From positions 1 through 26,106 of the forward strand of contig CAMPIM010000043.1 of the NCBI GenBank assembly GCA_946886365.1: DNA of 26,106 bases. Reading direction: 5' to 3'. The notes beneath the pieces are model-generated. The model did not search any database. It saw only the letters and a list, made by a program, of their open reading frames with translations, and was not told the origin of the DNA. Source of the stretch: an uncultured Novosphingobium sp. (GTDB lineage: Bacteria; Pseudomonadota; Alphaproteobacteria; Sphingomonadales; Sphingomonadaceae). This document shows positions 6,648 to 15,536 of the stretch, one piece after another (position 1 is the first letter of the stretch; each line of letters opens with the position of its first letter). The position numbers were made by a program, and so were the translations under genes.

Positions 6648-9600
6648 TCAGTAATCTTTGGATATGCGGACGTTTGCGCTTTCCCGACCGAGAGTGGAAA
6701 TCGACGCCAGCAGAGAAAGCCAACGGGTGATCTGATATTCCATGCGCGTCGCGGAATAGCCTTGGCCATCGGTTATGAGTTCAACATAGGTCTTGCGCGT
6801 CAGATATTTTCCGGCCGCAACTGAGGTTGCCTGCCCCTGCGTAGGATCGGCAGCGATAATGCGCAGCCGGTCAAGTCCGGCAGCCTTGCGCACGGCATTG
6901 ATCGGATCAAGCCCTCCGCCACCCTGGAGCGATCCGACAGCAGAGGCGAGTTGCAACGCCTCCGGCGCGGAAAGATTGGTTATCGATGTTCCGAACAATA
7001 TGCGGGAAAGCAGTTCATCCTGCGGCAGGGCGGGCACGCTGGTGAAGCTGATGTCGGGCCTGAGACCTGTACCACCCACATGGATCATCGCGGTGAGGTC
7101 GTTGACGTTGGCTTCCGCATCGATGTCGAGCGTGGGATTCGTTGGCGTGCGACCATCAAACTGAATCTTGCCTTCACGGAGTTCGAAACGACGCCCGGCG
7201 AAGGTGTAACCTCCACGAACGAGGTCTGCCGTTCCGGAGATTGCAGGACTGGTCACGGTGCCAGCGATATCCAGATTGGCACGCCACTCACTATCAAGGC
7301 CCAAACCTGTGACCGTCAGGCGATTACGCGCCCGCGTCTTGATAGCGAGAGCCCACGGCCCATTTTTGCGGGGCCGTTCGATCTCTTCGCCGTTACGGTT
7401 GACCTCTGTGACGCGAAGCTCCGGAATCTGGGCGATTGCGGCTGCACGACCCAAGGTGAAACGGCTGCGATTGAGCAGCAGGTCGCCACCAATGGTTCCG
7501 TTGACGCCGTCCGAACGCAAGGTGATCGGGCCGGTGACCGTAGCGGCTATGTCGTCGCGGTCCAGCAGGGCAGCGTCATCTGCCTGCAAACGCAAGTCCA
7601 TGCCCACCCCGGCAATTCCTGCGAAGGTGAAGCTGCCCGTCCCGCTGACCGTTCCGCCATTCTTTGCATTGGCGGTGAAACTCGACATGACCAGTTGCGC
7701 GCCGGAAAACCGTCCACGCGCCTTCACATTATGCAGCCGCATACCGGTCACTGCGCTGTTGATTGATGCCGTGTCAGTCGCGAGCGCGCCGGAAATCACG
7801 GGATTACCAAGCGTACCGCGCGCGTCGGCGGAGACACTCACGGGGCCGGAGATATCGACTATCTCCACCCCGGTCAGGCGCCAGAGCGTATCCGCAGTCC
7901 CTCGGAATCGCAGCTGACCGAATAGAGGCGCCCGGTTCAGCCGCTCGATCAGGCTCCCTTGCGTGCCAAGCGGCGTCAGCAAGACCTGCGCCCGCCCAAT
8001 AGTCTGGCCATCGGCGGCGAATAGCATGCGCGAAGCAAGCCGGTCATTGGTGAGAACCGCGTTCACCCCGGCATCGACGGGCCGGGAACTAAGCGATAAT
8101 CCCGAACGCGACAGGCCGCGCACGCGTAGTTCCGCCTTCCCGGTGGGCATGCCGCCCCGACTATGCACGTAGCTGAGCGATCCTGTGGCGGTGCCGCCCA
8201 GGCCCAGATTATCATAAGCGATATCCAGAAGGGAAAGCGGCAGCTTCTGCACACGACCTTCGATTCGCGTCGTCTGGCCGCTTAGCTCTCCACCCAATTG
8301 CAGGGAGCCGCCAGCATAGCTGATGGTCGCCGGGGACAGTCGCCAACCGTCAGCACTGCGGGTCAAAAGCGCAGGCCGCGTCAGCCGGATCGCTCGCTTG
8401 TCCACCGTACCTCGCGCCGCAATGCGGATGCGATCGGGTTCGACCTGCGCTTCACCTTGCAAGTCGAAAAGACGGCCGCGCTGGCCCGAAAGACTGGCCT
8501 TCATCGTTCCGCGCCCGCCGGTCAGATCAGCATTAGCGGCCATCCTACCGATCAGGATGCCACCCACCCGCAAGCCTCTGGCCTGCGCCACGGCATTGAT
8601 CGACGTCCCGACGGGATCGAGCAGAACCGTCGCATCCAGCTTGCCGCGACGCACCGCGATTGCCGTGGGACCATCAAAGCTGGCGTCCGTAGCGTCGAGC
8701 TTCAGGACCAGTTGCTGAATGTCATTCACGGGGACAAATGCGATGCTTCCATTGACAGGGCCAGCGACATTCAGCTGTCCTTCAAGGCCGCCCGTCACAG
8801 GACGCAGATCACCGCTGGCGGTTATTCCTGACACGGCGAGCTTCGCCACCCTCACCACCGCCTGAGCGCCGCGCGGTAACAGGATTTGGCCCTCACCATT
8901 GAAGGCGCCCAGCGTCGATCCACCTAGAGCTGTGAATTGATACCCGGCGTCGTCCGGGACCAGATGCACACGCATGTCGGCGACGCCCAATGCGTCAAGG
9001 GGTCGCTGAAGCAACAGGTCAATCGTCGGCTGTTCAATCCTGCCGTCAAGCGTCAGGCGTACCGGCCCATATCGCTTATGCGTGCCGCTGCCTTCAAAAT
9101 GGAAACTTCGGTCGGGCCGACGATATCCATCGGCCGAAAGACTGAGCAGCGGCGCTTCAAGGCGCAGACCCGTGAACATCAGGCGTTTGTCAGCGCCAAG
9201 CGAAAGATTGCTCTTCACCACCGGGAGGCCACCGCCCAACCCCCGCAGGAAACTATTATCCAACCGGCGCATGCGCGCCATTGCCGTGCCGCTGAGGCTG
9301 AACGCGCCGCTTTTTCCCGGCACTGCCCGCAACTTGGACGTCAGATCCACGATGCCGAGACCACGAATTGCCAGGCCGCGTATCTGTCCATCCAGACCGA
9401 AATCATAACGACCGGTCCTGAGATCGGCGAGCATGACCAGCTTGCCGCTCAGCTTGTCCGACCGGATCGGCATGGGATTGGTAAGGAGCTGCTGCCCCTT
9501 AATCTGCAACACGCCATCCAGCACGAAATTGCGGATGATGCCTTCGACAAGGTCGCCCTGCCCATCCAGCCGCCGCGCACGCAGGCGCAGGGGGATCAGC

Positions 9601-10823
9601 AACGGCCCATTGCCGACCTTGCGTCCTTTACCCTCTGCGCGCACATCGCTGATCACGGTACGGTCGAACGCAAGCTGTCTGGCTCTCAGCAAATATTCGT
9701 AGCCGACGCTGGAAAAGGCGCCATCCAGCCGCACCCGCGCGGTGACGTTGCGTCCCCGCATCGACTTGAGCAAGGCTTGGGGCCGCGCAACCTTCACATC
9801 GATCAGCAGATTATCAAATGCGGAGTTACGCAGATCGAGGGCGCCATCAGCACTCAGCGCGATGGCTTCCGAACGCAGGGACAGTTTGCCGTCCAGCACG
9901 CGGTCCTTCAGCTCTCCGTGCGCTTCCAGCGAAAGGCGCGGCGAAGCTAGACGCTGTACCAGCCCTTTTCCTGCTATGGCCGATGCTTCGACCGATCCGG
10001 TCGCGGAATAGGTGCCACTGCGGGCTGCAAGCACCATGTCGACCGCAGGGTCACTGTCCAGCGTACCAGCCAGCCTGCCATCCCAGCGAGTCCAGCTGCC
10101 CTCCCCCCGAATCCGCAGGTTGCCGTCCTGCCGCAATCCGGCCATGGTCGCCAGGACGCCGCCAGCGGGCGCATTGACGGTTACATCCAGGTCGAACTGA
10201 TCGTCATCCGGGCGACTGTCGAGCGCGAGGTTGATCGCATCCTCCTGCCCCAGAACCCGCGCGGAAAGGTCGATGACTGCTCTTCGGTCACGTATGTCGG
10301 CGTCACCGGAAATCGTCGCCTGCTGCACACGTCCGCTGATATTTTTGGCTATGACCAGTCGGCCTACCGAAAACTGCATCAAGCGGATGTCAAAGCCGGG
10401 AAGAATCGGCCCCTTCTGCTTGCCGGGGTTAAGGCGTGGCAGCTTGTGCAGCGTCGCCACGGGAATGTTCAGCCGGTCGATGTCCAGACGGTTTGAAAGC
10501 CAGGCCAGCGGCCACCAATCCAGTTCTATGCGCGGAGCCGTTAGAAAGGCGCCCTTGGGATCGGACAGCGTCACGCCATGAAGGATGGCGCGGCGGTAAA
10601 TGCTGCCTTCGATCCTATCGACATGAATACGCAGGCCAGAGGGGGGGCTGATCTTTTCAACACGCGCAACCAGGAAGCGGTGCCCGGCCGAAGTGTCGAG
10701 CCACACCAGCGCCGCCGCCGCCGCAACCAGGAGAAGGGCAAGCATGCCCACTATCCACCGCTGCCATCGCCCATCCCAGGCCCGATGACGCCGCTGCGGC
10801 CTCTGCACCTCACCCTCGGCCAT
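6648..10823 (-). CDS. tamB: Translocation and assembly module protein TamB (AsmA-like)
   Basis: A 1391-residue envelope protein. Residues ~22-45 form one N-terminal membrane anchor, and the rest is a very long run of short beta strands with DG/SG turns, as in the hydrophobic-groove (taco) folds of TamB, AsmA and YhdP. The last ~350 residues hold the TamB/DUF490 domain, including the segment TNPTLDIDAEANVND and an FGTSITNLS region, and end RISKDY. TamB bridges the inner and outer membranes, helping to insert outer-membrane proteins with TamA and to move phospholipids. Its ATG overlaps the tamA stop (TGATG), so the two are coupled. Length is near E. coli TamB (~1260), slightly longer. Confidence 0.93.
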   Translation of the reverse strand: MAEGEVQRPQRRHRAWDGRWQRWIVGMLALLLVAAAAALVWLDTSAGHRFLVARVEKISPPSGLRIHVDRIEGSIYRRAILHGVTLSDPKGAFLTAPRIELDWWPLAWLSNRLDIDRLNIPVATLHKLPRLNPGKQKGPILPGFDIRLMQFSVGRLVIAKNISGRVQQATISGDADIRDRRAVIDLSARVLGQEDAINLALDSRPDDDQFDLDVTVNAPAGGVLATMAGLRQDGNLRIRGEGSWTRWDGRLAGTLDSDPAVDMVLAARSGTYSATGSVEASAIAGKGLVQRLASPRLSLEAHGELKDRVLDGKLSLRSEAIALSADGALDLRNSAFDNLLIDVKVARPQALLKSMRGRNVTARVRLDGAFSSVGYEYLLRARQLAFDRTVISDVRAEGKGRKVGNGPLLIPLRLRARRLDGQGDLVEGIIRNFVLDGVLQIKGQQLLTNPMPIRSDKLSGKLVMLADLRTGRYDFGLDGQIRGLAIRGLGIVDLTSKLRAVPGKSGAFSLSGTAMARMRRLDNSFLRGLGGGLPVVKSNLSLGADKRLMFTGLRLEAPLLSLSADGYRRPDRSFHFEGSGTHKRYGPVRLTLDGRIEQPTIDLLLQRPLDALGVADMRVHLVPDDAGYQFTALGGSTLGAFNGEGQILLPRGAQAVVRVAKLAVSGITASGDLRPVTGGLEGQLNVAGPVNGSIAFVPVNDIQQLVLKLDATDASFDGPTAIAVRRGKLDATVLLDPVGTSINAVAQARGLRVGGILIGRMAANADLTGGRGTMKASLSGQRGRLFDLQGEAQVEPDRIRIAARGTVDKRAIRLTRPALLTRSADGWRLSPATISYAGGSLQLGGELSGQTTRIEGRVQKLPLSLLDIAYDNLGLGGTATGSLSYVHSRGGMPTGKAELRVRGLSRSGLSLSSRPVDAGVNAVLTNDRLASRMLFAADGQTIGRAQVLLTPLGTQGSLIERLNRAPLFGQLRFRGTADTLWRLTGVEIVDISGPVSVSADARGTLGNPVISGALATDTASINSAVTGMRLHNVKARGRFSGAQLVMSSFTANAKNGGTVSGTGSFTFAGIAGVGMDLRLQADDAALLDRDDIAATVTGPITLRSDGVNGTIGGDLLLNRSRFTLGRAAAIAQIPELRVTEVNRNGEEIERPRKNGPWALAIKTRARNRLTVTGLGLDSEWRANLDIAGTVTSPAISGTADLVRGGYTFAGRRFELREGKIQFDGRTPTNPTLDIDAEANVNDLTAMIHVGGTGLRPDISFTSVPALPQDELLSRILFGTSITNLSAPEALQLASAVGSLQGGGGLDPINAVRKAAGLDRLRIIAADPTQGQATSVAAGKYLTRKTYVELITDGQGYSATRMEYQITRWLSLLASISTLGRESANVRISKDY

Positions 10824-12871
10824 CAGAAGGCCTGCCCGAGAGAAACATATACGGCAACCCGCGGATCACCCTTCTGCGGGTTCAATGGCGTGCCGACGTC
10901 GATCCGGATCGGGCCGAAGCTGCTATAGTAGCGCAGCCCCATGCCCGCGCCGATGCGCATGTCTTTAAAACGTGGCAGGAAGCTGGTGGAGATATTGCCT
11001 GCATCCACAAATGGCACGACACCGAAGTTCCCGAAACGAACGCGGCTTTCCAGTGAGAATTCAGCAAGGCTTTTGCCGCCGATCGGATCATTGTTCGCGT
11101 CGCGCGGGCCGATGTCCTGATAGCCATAGCCCCTGACCGAAGCGCCGCCACCGGCATAGAAGCGCCGCGACGGCGCGATCTGATCCACCGTCGAGCCCAG
11201 GATCGTACCGAAGCGGGCGCGCGCCGCCAGCACGATCCGGTCGGTCACGGGCTGATAAACGCTGCCGTCCAACTGCACGCGGGAATAGCCGAAGGTCCCA
11301 TTCTGGAAGGACAGTTCGGGACTGAAACGACCGCCCAGCCGGAAGCCCCGGCTCGGGTTCAAAAGGTCGTCGCTGCCATCATAAGTGAGGCTGAGCGGCA
11401 CCGCGCCGATCAGGAAGGTTCGTCTGTTGCCGCCGCTGAAAGCATCCTTTTCATCCGACGCGATGAACTCCGTCCCAACCCGCCAGACCCATTTTTTCTG
11501 AAACAATATGTTCGTTTGTCGTTCCAGCGCCCCCGAAAGGGTAATCGTACGCGCGTCATAGGCATCGCGCTTGATATTGCTGATCGACACGAGCCCGGTC
11601 AGCACATGATCACGCTCCCGGAAATTGTTGCGCCGGTAGGTGAAGGACGCGGTTTGTTCCTGCGTTCCAAGCACCCCGCGCAATGTGACGGCGCCTTCTG
11701 GCGGAAACAGGTTGCGGTGCTGCCAGCTTACGGCGGCGCGATAGCCTTCGCCGGTGCCATAGCCCAACTCGCCAGCAATGGTCCGCAGTGGCGCGGGCCG
11801 GACATCGACGGCCAGATCGACATGCTTCCCGTCACCAGCATCCTTGGGTGTCAGCGTGACCGACGATACCAGACCGGTGGCAACGATCGCGCTTCGCAGG
11901 TCCTCGACATCCGACGCCTTGTAAGGATCGTCACGCTCGAAGCGGGCGATGCTCTCAACATGGCGCGCATTGAACAGCTTGTTGTCCTTAAGGATGACCG
12001 ATCCGAACGTGCGGTAGGCACCCGGCGTCACGATGATATCCAGATCGCCCTTGCGTTCTTCATGGTCGATCCGCACCTCCGGCTCGCCAACCTGTGCGAA
12101 CGGGAAGCCATTTTCACTCATGGCAAGCGAAAGAGAAGCCTGCCCCGCCAGAATCGCGTCGGCATCGATGGGATCGCCCGCATGGAGAGGGAAAGCTTCA
12201 CGCAGCCTCGTCTGCTGTTCGCCCGTTTCGGCCAAACCCTGGAGATCGACCGAGGAAAGCAGATAGCGCGTCCCCGGCACTATCTCGAACCGCACGGCCA
12301 GCCGGCCTTCCTTTTCAGGCGAGACGGAAATGGCGCTACGAACGCGGGCCGCATAATAGCCCTTCGCACGCAGCAGCCGGTCTAGCAGCTCGCTATCTTC
12401 CTTGATCCGTCGGTTTATCTGCGCGAGATTTGCGGGCTTCCCTTCTCCTTCCCGCAACACGGATAATTGTTTGAAGCGACTATCGAACTGTGTGTCCGCT
12501 ATCCCGTCCAAACCATTGAGCTGAACGGAATAACGCTTTTCCTCACCCGAATCCGCGAAGGCCGCAGCTTCATCAGGCAAATCGACATCGGAATCCTGAA
12601 GCGCGGGGCTTGTGGCATCATCAGCAAGGTCGGGCGTATCGGCCGGATCGGGAGGCAGGGAGGCAACCGCGTCGGGCTGCCCCAGGTCAGGCCATTCTAC
12701 GCCCAGGTCAGGCATGGGGTCCAGGGGAAGCTCCTGGTCAGCCACATCCGCCGGCGGTTCCACGATTTGCGCATGCACGGCGGGAGCCGCCAAAAGCAGA
12801 GGCAGGATCAAAAGCCGGGAGGCTTGCGACATGGCTGATACGCGGCGAAAAGTCCGCAAGCCCGTGTTCAT
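10823..12871 (-). CDS. tamA: Outer-membrane BamA/TamA-family assembly protein
   Basis: A 682-residue Omp85 protein that works with TamB. It has a signal peptide (hydrophobic core RLLILPLLLAAPAVHA), an acidic Asp/Pro-rich linker at residues ~36-112, POTRA domains from ~115 to ~370, and a C-terminal 16-strand barrel. The conserved barrel motif VRGY is at 579-582 and the protein ends in Phe for BAM recognition. Start: ATG 12871 gives a long n-region containing FRRVS, while ATG 12832 gives the more usual short MSQASRLL signal; neither has a clear Shine-Dalgarno, so the start is open. It is the first gene of the tam pair, 93 bp after the DUF1465 gene on the same strand. Confidence 0.93.
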   Translation of the reverse strand: MNTGLRTFRRVSAMSQASRLLILPLLLAAPAVHAQIVEPPADVADQELPLDPMPDLGVEWPDLGQPDAVASLPPDPADTPDLADDATSPALQDSDVDLPDEAAAFADSGEEKRYSVQLNGLDGIADTQFDSRFKQLSVLREGEGKPANLAQINRRIKEDSELLDRLLRAKGYYAARVRSAISVSPEKEGRLAVRFEIVPGTRYLLSSVDLQGLAETGEQQTRLREAFPLHAGDPIDADAILAGQASLSLAMSENGFPFAQVGEPEVRIDHEERKGDLDIIVTPGAYRTFGSVILKDNKLFNARHVESIARFERDDPYKASDVEDLRSAIVATGLVSSVTLTPKDAGDGKHVDLAVDVRPAPLRTIAGELGYGTGEGYRAAVSWQHRNLFPPEGAVTLRGVLGTQEQTASFTYRRNNFRERDHVLTGLVSISNIKRDAYDARTITLSGALERQTNILFQKKWVWRVGTEFIASDEKDAFSGGNRRTFLIGAVPLSLTYDGSDDLLNPSRGFRLGGRFSPELSFQNGTFGYSRVQLDGSVYQPVTDRIVLAARARFGTILGSTVDQIAPSRRFYAGGGASVRGYGYQDIGPRDANNDPIGGKSLAEFSLESRVRFGNFGVVPFVDAGNISTSFLPRFKDMRIGAGMGLRYYSSFGPIRIDVGTPLNPQKGDPRVAVYVSLGQAF

Positions 12872-12964
12872 ATCAACGGTCTAGCCCATTTGGGAAAGGA
12901 AGCGCCAGCCCGTACGATGATCCTCCGCAGGAAGAAGCGACGAAACGCCTTTCACAAGCCGACC

Positions 12965-13462
12965 TCAGAAGGCGGTGTTCAGGCGATCCATCAAGGCCCG
13001 AGCGGGGCTGCTGTCCACACGGCCGTGCGGACGAGCCATATGGTCCATCCTGTCTTGCAGGCGTGCGACGCGCCCGTACAGTTCCTGACTGGCCTCGATC
13101 AAGGCGCGGGCCGCGAAGGGGAAGGCTGCCGCGATATCCGGGTCTGTTTCGGTCGCACGGCCCAGCCGGTATTTCTCGTCCATCAGGTCGGCATCTGATA
13201 ACTCGCCCCGCTGCCACGCCCGCTGGCTCAACAGCCAGGCGATGATGTGCATGAGCCGGGTCGTCACCTTGAGGGATTCGCAGGCGAACGAGACGCGGCG
13301 GAGGGGGTCTTCGATCTCGGCTTCCGTCATATCGCGGCGGTCGAAATAGGCGCGCGCCTCATCGGCCATAACCATGGCTTCAAGATAGAGGCCATCGACA
13401 AGACGTCGATGCAAGCCACGGTCCAAAGTGACAGCAGGAGACATAGGCCGAATCACTGACAT
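12965..13462 (-). CDS. DUF1465 / RcdA-like cell-cycle regulator
   Basis: A 165-residue all-helical protein without signal peptide or membrane helix. The segment RRLVDGLYLEAMVMADEARAYFD (residues ~19-41, key residues L24, E28 and the ADEAR core) and the later LLSQRAWQRGEL match DUF1465 as I recall it. The family includes Caulobacter RcdA, an adaptor for ClpXP-mediated degradation of CtrA and other substrates. In a sphingomonad the role is presumably similar but the partner set is unproven. Start may be ATG 13462 or ATG 13444 (six residues later); neither has a strong ribosome site. Its C-terminus (~residue 130 on) is Arg/Asp-rich and likely flexible, as in RcdA. Confidence 0.75.
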   Translation of the reverse strand: MSVIRPMSPAVTLDRGLHRRLVDGLYLEAMVMADEARAYFDRRDMTEAEIEDPLRRVSFACESLKVTTRLMHIIAWLLSQRAWQRGELSDADLMDEKYRLGRATETDPDIAAAFPFAARALIEASQELYGRVARLQDRMDHMARPHGRVDSSPARALMDRLNTAF

Positions 13463-13556
13463 AAAAGCGGCTGCTTGTCAGTCCCGATGCAGACATCGGA
13501 GGGCAGATTGTATCATTCAGGGCCGTTGTTAACCAACAATCGCCACGCAGGGGTGG

Positions 13557-13754
13557 TCAGGCGATGATGTCCGGCACCAACGCATCCTCCAAAAGCGCGA
13601 TCTCGTCGCGGAGTCGGAGCTTGCGTTTCTTGAGGCGGGCGATCTGCATCTGGTCGCGCCCTCCCGCGTCCACGAGCGCCTCGATGGCGCCATCAAGATC
13701 ACGATGTTCGATTCGCAGCAGTTCCAGCCGTCGCATGATGTCTTCCCGGCTCAC
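13557..13754 (-). CDS. YdcH-family (DUF465) small coiled-coil protein
   Basis: A 65-residue helical hairpin with heptad-like Leu spacing (LELLRIEHRDLDGAIEAL, then the turn DAGGRD, then IARLKKRKLRLRDEIALLE). The KKRKLRLRDEI motif is the family mark of DUF465/YdcH proteins, which resemble SlyX and have no settled function. Start is GTG at 13754; an ATG at 13736 with GGGAAG before it would give 59 residues and is a fair alternative. It is the first minus-strand gene ahead of the DUF1465-tamA-tamB run, and divergent from a second DUF465 gene. Confidence 0.8.
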   Translation of the reverse strand: MSREDIMRRLELLRIEHRDLDGAIEALVDAGGRDQMQIARLKKRKLRLRDEIALLEDALVPDIIA

Positions 13755-13925
13755 CCACTACCCACTTTCTCGGCCATGTTGCGGACAGGCTCCTGATAAC
13801 TCCCCGGACACTATCGGACCATCGCAAATTTGCACGCGCCCCATCGCAAAGCGCCGATTCCGGAAAGACAGGCGGGGCGAATCATGATCTACTCGTTCGT
13901 CCATCACCCTCATCAGGAGAATGTC

Positions 13926-14081
13926 ATGGAAAACAGCCACGTTTCAGCTCTTTCAGCCAAACATGCCGGGCTTGAGGCACGGATCAAGGCAGAGACGAGT
14001 CGGCCCATGCCCGACGCGATCCTGGTTGCCTCGCTCAAGAAGCAGAAGTTGCGGGTGAAAGAGGAAATGTCGCGAAATTGA
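13926..14081 (+). CDS. Second YdcH-family (DUF465) small protein
   Basis: A 51-residue helical hairpin: VSALSAKHAGLEARIKAE, a turn at SRPMPD, then VASLKKQKLRVKEEMSR. The LKKQKLRVKEE motif parallels the one in the divergent neighbour, so the two are paralogues. A good AGGAG lies 7 bases before the ATG at 13926, which decides the start; a longer in-frame opening from 13830 has no such site and would add unrelated residues. A hairpin terminator follows. Function is unknown. Confidence 0.8.
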   Translation: MENSHVSALSAKHAGLEARIKAETSRPMPDAILVASLKKQKLRVKEEMSRN

Positions 14082-14098
14082 TCCGGCATTGAGATTGA

Positions 14099-14138
14099 GG
14101 GCACGGGGCCGCGGGGAAACGCGGTTCCGCCCTTACTT
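14099..14138 (+). terminator. Terminator-like hairpin after the second YdcH gene
   Basis: GGGC (14099-14102), a two-base bulge, then GGGGCCGCG (14105-14113) pair with CGCGGTTCC (14120-14128) and GCCC (14129-14132), with two G-T wobbles and a GGGAAA loop. TTACTT follows. It begins 18 bases after the stop; the T tail is weak. Confidence 0.55.
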
Positions 14139-14217
14139 CCCGGACAATCGGGATTGACGCGGCGCTGGGAGGCGGCGCGTTTTTCATGAAGGAAATGGCG
14201 AGAAGAACGCGTTTTGG

Positions 14218-14580
14218 TCAGCGGCCTATCTGGTGGAGGCGCAGATAGGAGGGGGCGCGGTGAGCGGCTCCGGAGGCTATGGGTTTGCGGGCGAGCTGGG
14301 GATCGATCTCATGATCGAATGCAATACCGATCTTGCCATCCTTGGCCCAGACGACCCGGCCGCTGACCCGCCCGACTCCGCGCAGTTCAAGGACGATCGC
14401 GGCATCGGCAGGCACCGGCCGTTCGCAGTCGGCCATGAGGCCGGTAGCCGACAGGTTGCGCACGCGAGCACGGCCGAGGGGCGTGCCTTCAATGCAAGTC
14501 AGGTTGGTAAGCAGGAACAGGCTGTCCCGCGGGCCTGACCGAGCAGGTCCCCGTTCCGCCATTTCCTGATCGCTATCCAT
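14218..14580 (-). CDS. PilZ-domain protein, predicted c-di-GMP receptor
   Basis: A 120-residue single-domain protein. It has the two PilZ ligand motifs: RxxxR as R14-S-G-P-R18 and N/DxSxxG as N42-L-S-A-T-G47, separated by the usual distance, followed by barrel strands AIVLELRGVGRVSGRVVW and KIGIAFD. This arrangement normally binds cyclic di-GMP; the output partner is unknown. Start is the ATG at 14580 with AAGGGA six bases before it, rather than the TTG at 14586. It lies 68 bp downstream of the DksA-family gene on the same strand and may share its transcript. Confidence 0.85.
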   Translation of the reverse strand: MDSDQEMAERGPARSGPRDSLFLLTNLTCIEGTPLGRARVRNLSATGLMADCERPVPADAAIVLELRGVGRVSGRVVWAKDGKIGIAFDHEIDPQLARKPIASGAAHRAPSYLRLHQIGR

Positions 14581-14648
14581 GCCCAATCCCTTGCAATGAC
14601 CCGTTTATTTGGCGGGACATTGCCAGCGACCAGTGGATAAAGCGTTAA

Positions 14649-15113
14649 TCAATCGTCTCGCGATACCTTTTCCTGCCGCTCATGACGCTCCTGCGCCTCG
14701 ACAGTCATGGTCGCGATCGGGCGGGCTTCGAGGCGGCCGAGCGAAATAGGTTCGCCCGTCACTTCGCAATAGCCATATTCGCCATCGTCGATGCGGCGGA
14801 GCGCGGCGTCGATCTTGGAAATGAGCTTGCGCTGGCGGTCGCGGGTGCGCAGCTCGATCGACCAGTCCGTCTCGCTCGACGCGCGGTCGTTGAGATCGGG
14901 TTCGCGCAAGGGTTCATTTTGCAGCACGGCCAGCGTGCCTTCCGCCTCCGTCAGGATCTGCTTTTTCCAGTCCCAGAGCCGCTGGCGGAAATATTCAAGC
15001 TGGAGGGGATTCATGAACTCTTCGTCGGGCGAAGGACGATAGTCGGGGGGAAGTGTAACAGCCGATTTCGGCGGATTATGGCCGTCTTTATCGGAATTCA
15101 GGACCGATGCCAT
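14649..15113 (-). CDS. dksA: DksA-family RNA polymerase-binding transcription factor
   Basis: A 154-residue DksA. It binds the secondary channel of RNA polymerase and acts with ppGpp on rRNA and amino-acid promoters. The coiled-coil region carries D76 and A78 (NDRASSETDWS), equivalent to the E. coli tip residues D74 and A76, and RTRDRQRKLISKID follows. In the zinc-finger region only C116 remains: the four positions read C116, T119, A130 and T134 (YCEVTG and ARPIAT). This one-Cys form is known among alphaproteobacterial DksA proteins and implies no zinc is bound. The first ~35 residues are a poorly conserved, Pro-rich extension. GGAGA lies 6 bases before the ATG at 15113. Confidence 0.9.
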   Translation of the reverse strand: MASVLNSDKDGHNPPKSAVTLPPDYRPSPDEEFMNPLQLEYFRQRLWDWKKQILTEAEGTLAVLQNEPLREPDLNDRASSETDWSIELRTRDRQRKLISKIDAALRRIDDGEYGYCEVTGEPISLGRLEARPIATMTVEAQERHERQEKVSRDD

Positions 15114-15536
15114 CTGGCTCTCCGACTCGAGGGCTCCGGTTCAAAAGGTCCGGTAGCCCGTGACTTATGATTGACGGCGCCTAATAACGAGCAGCGCGGG
15201 GCGACACAAGCGCGCATTCAAGAGAGCGAGCCGGGCGGCGAGAATTTGCAACGGCTGACAGTGCCACGTCCCGACGATTTGCGCGCGCGATCGACGGCAT
15301 CGACCACAAAGAATAACTCAAGCCCCGGCGTTAACTCCCTTTGTATCAAAACGAGACGTTAACCATGAAGATTGGCGCTGTTCTATATTCACCACCAACT
15401 TATAGCCTATATTCAAGGTTAATGGCGTTGAAGTTTAGCGGTTATCTTGTCTTGTTACAGGGCAGGAAACAGCTTCCGGGTCTCAGAAGGCAACTGACGC
15501 GGCCAGAAGCTTGAAGACGAACAAGAGTGGATAGCT
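15114..15536. other. Long intergenic region between dksA and the repeat protein
   Basis: 423 bases with no convincing gene. A 63-codon opening from a TTG at 15171 lacks a ribosome site and family resemblance. The part from about 15300 to 15450 is richer in A and T than its surroundings. GTTAAC occurs twice (15330-15335 and 15358-15363); the second reads TTAACCAT (15359-15366), the half-site of the cell-cycle regulator CtrA. Promoters for dksA and for the plus-strand gene at 15537 should lie here but I could not assign -35/-10 boxes with confidence. Confidence 0.5.

Noticed and set aside
8937..9950. Plus-strand opening of 337 codons
   Set aside because: Antisense to tamB; Gln/Arg/His-rich with no recognisable motif.
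11516..12385. Plus-strand opening of 289 codons
   Set aside because: Antisense to tamA, which has a clear signal peptide, POTRA domains and barrel.
14161..14196. Second terminator near 14190 (GC-rich followed by five T)
   Set aside because: The GC-rich bases before TTTTT do not form a continuous stem on either strand that I could find.
15171..15362. 63-codon plus-strand opening in the long intergenic region
   Set aside because: TTG start, no Shine-Dalgarno, low-complexity polar translation and no known family.
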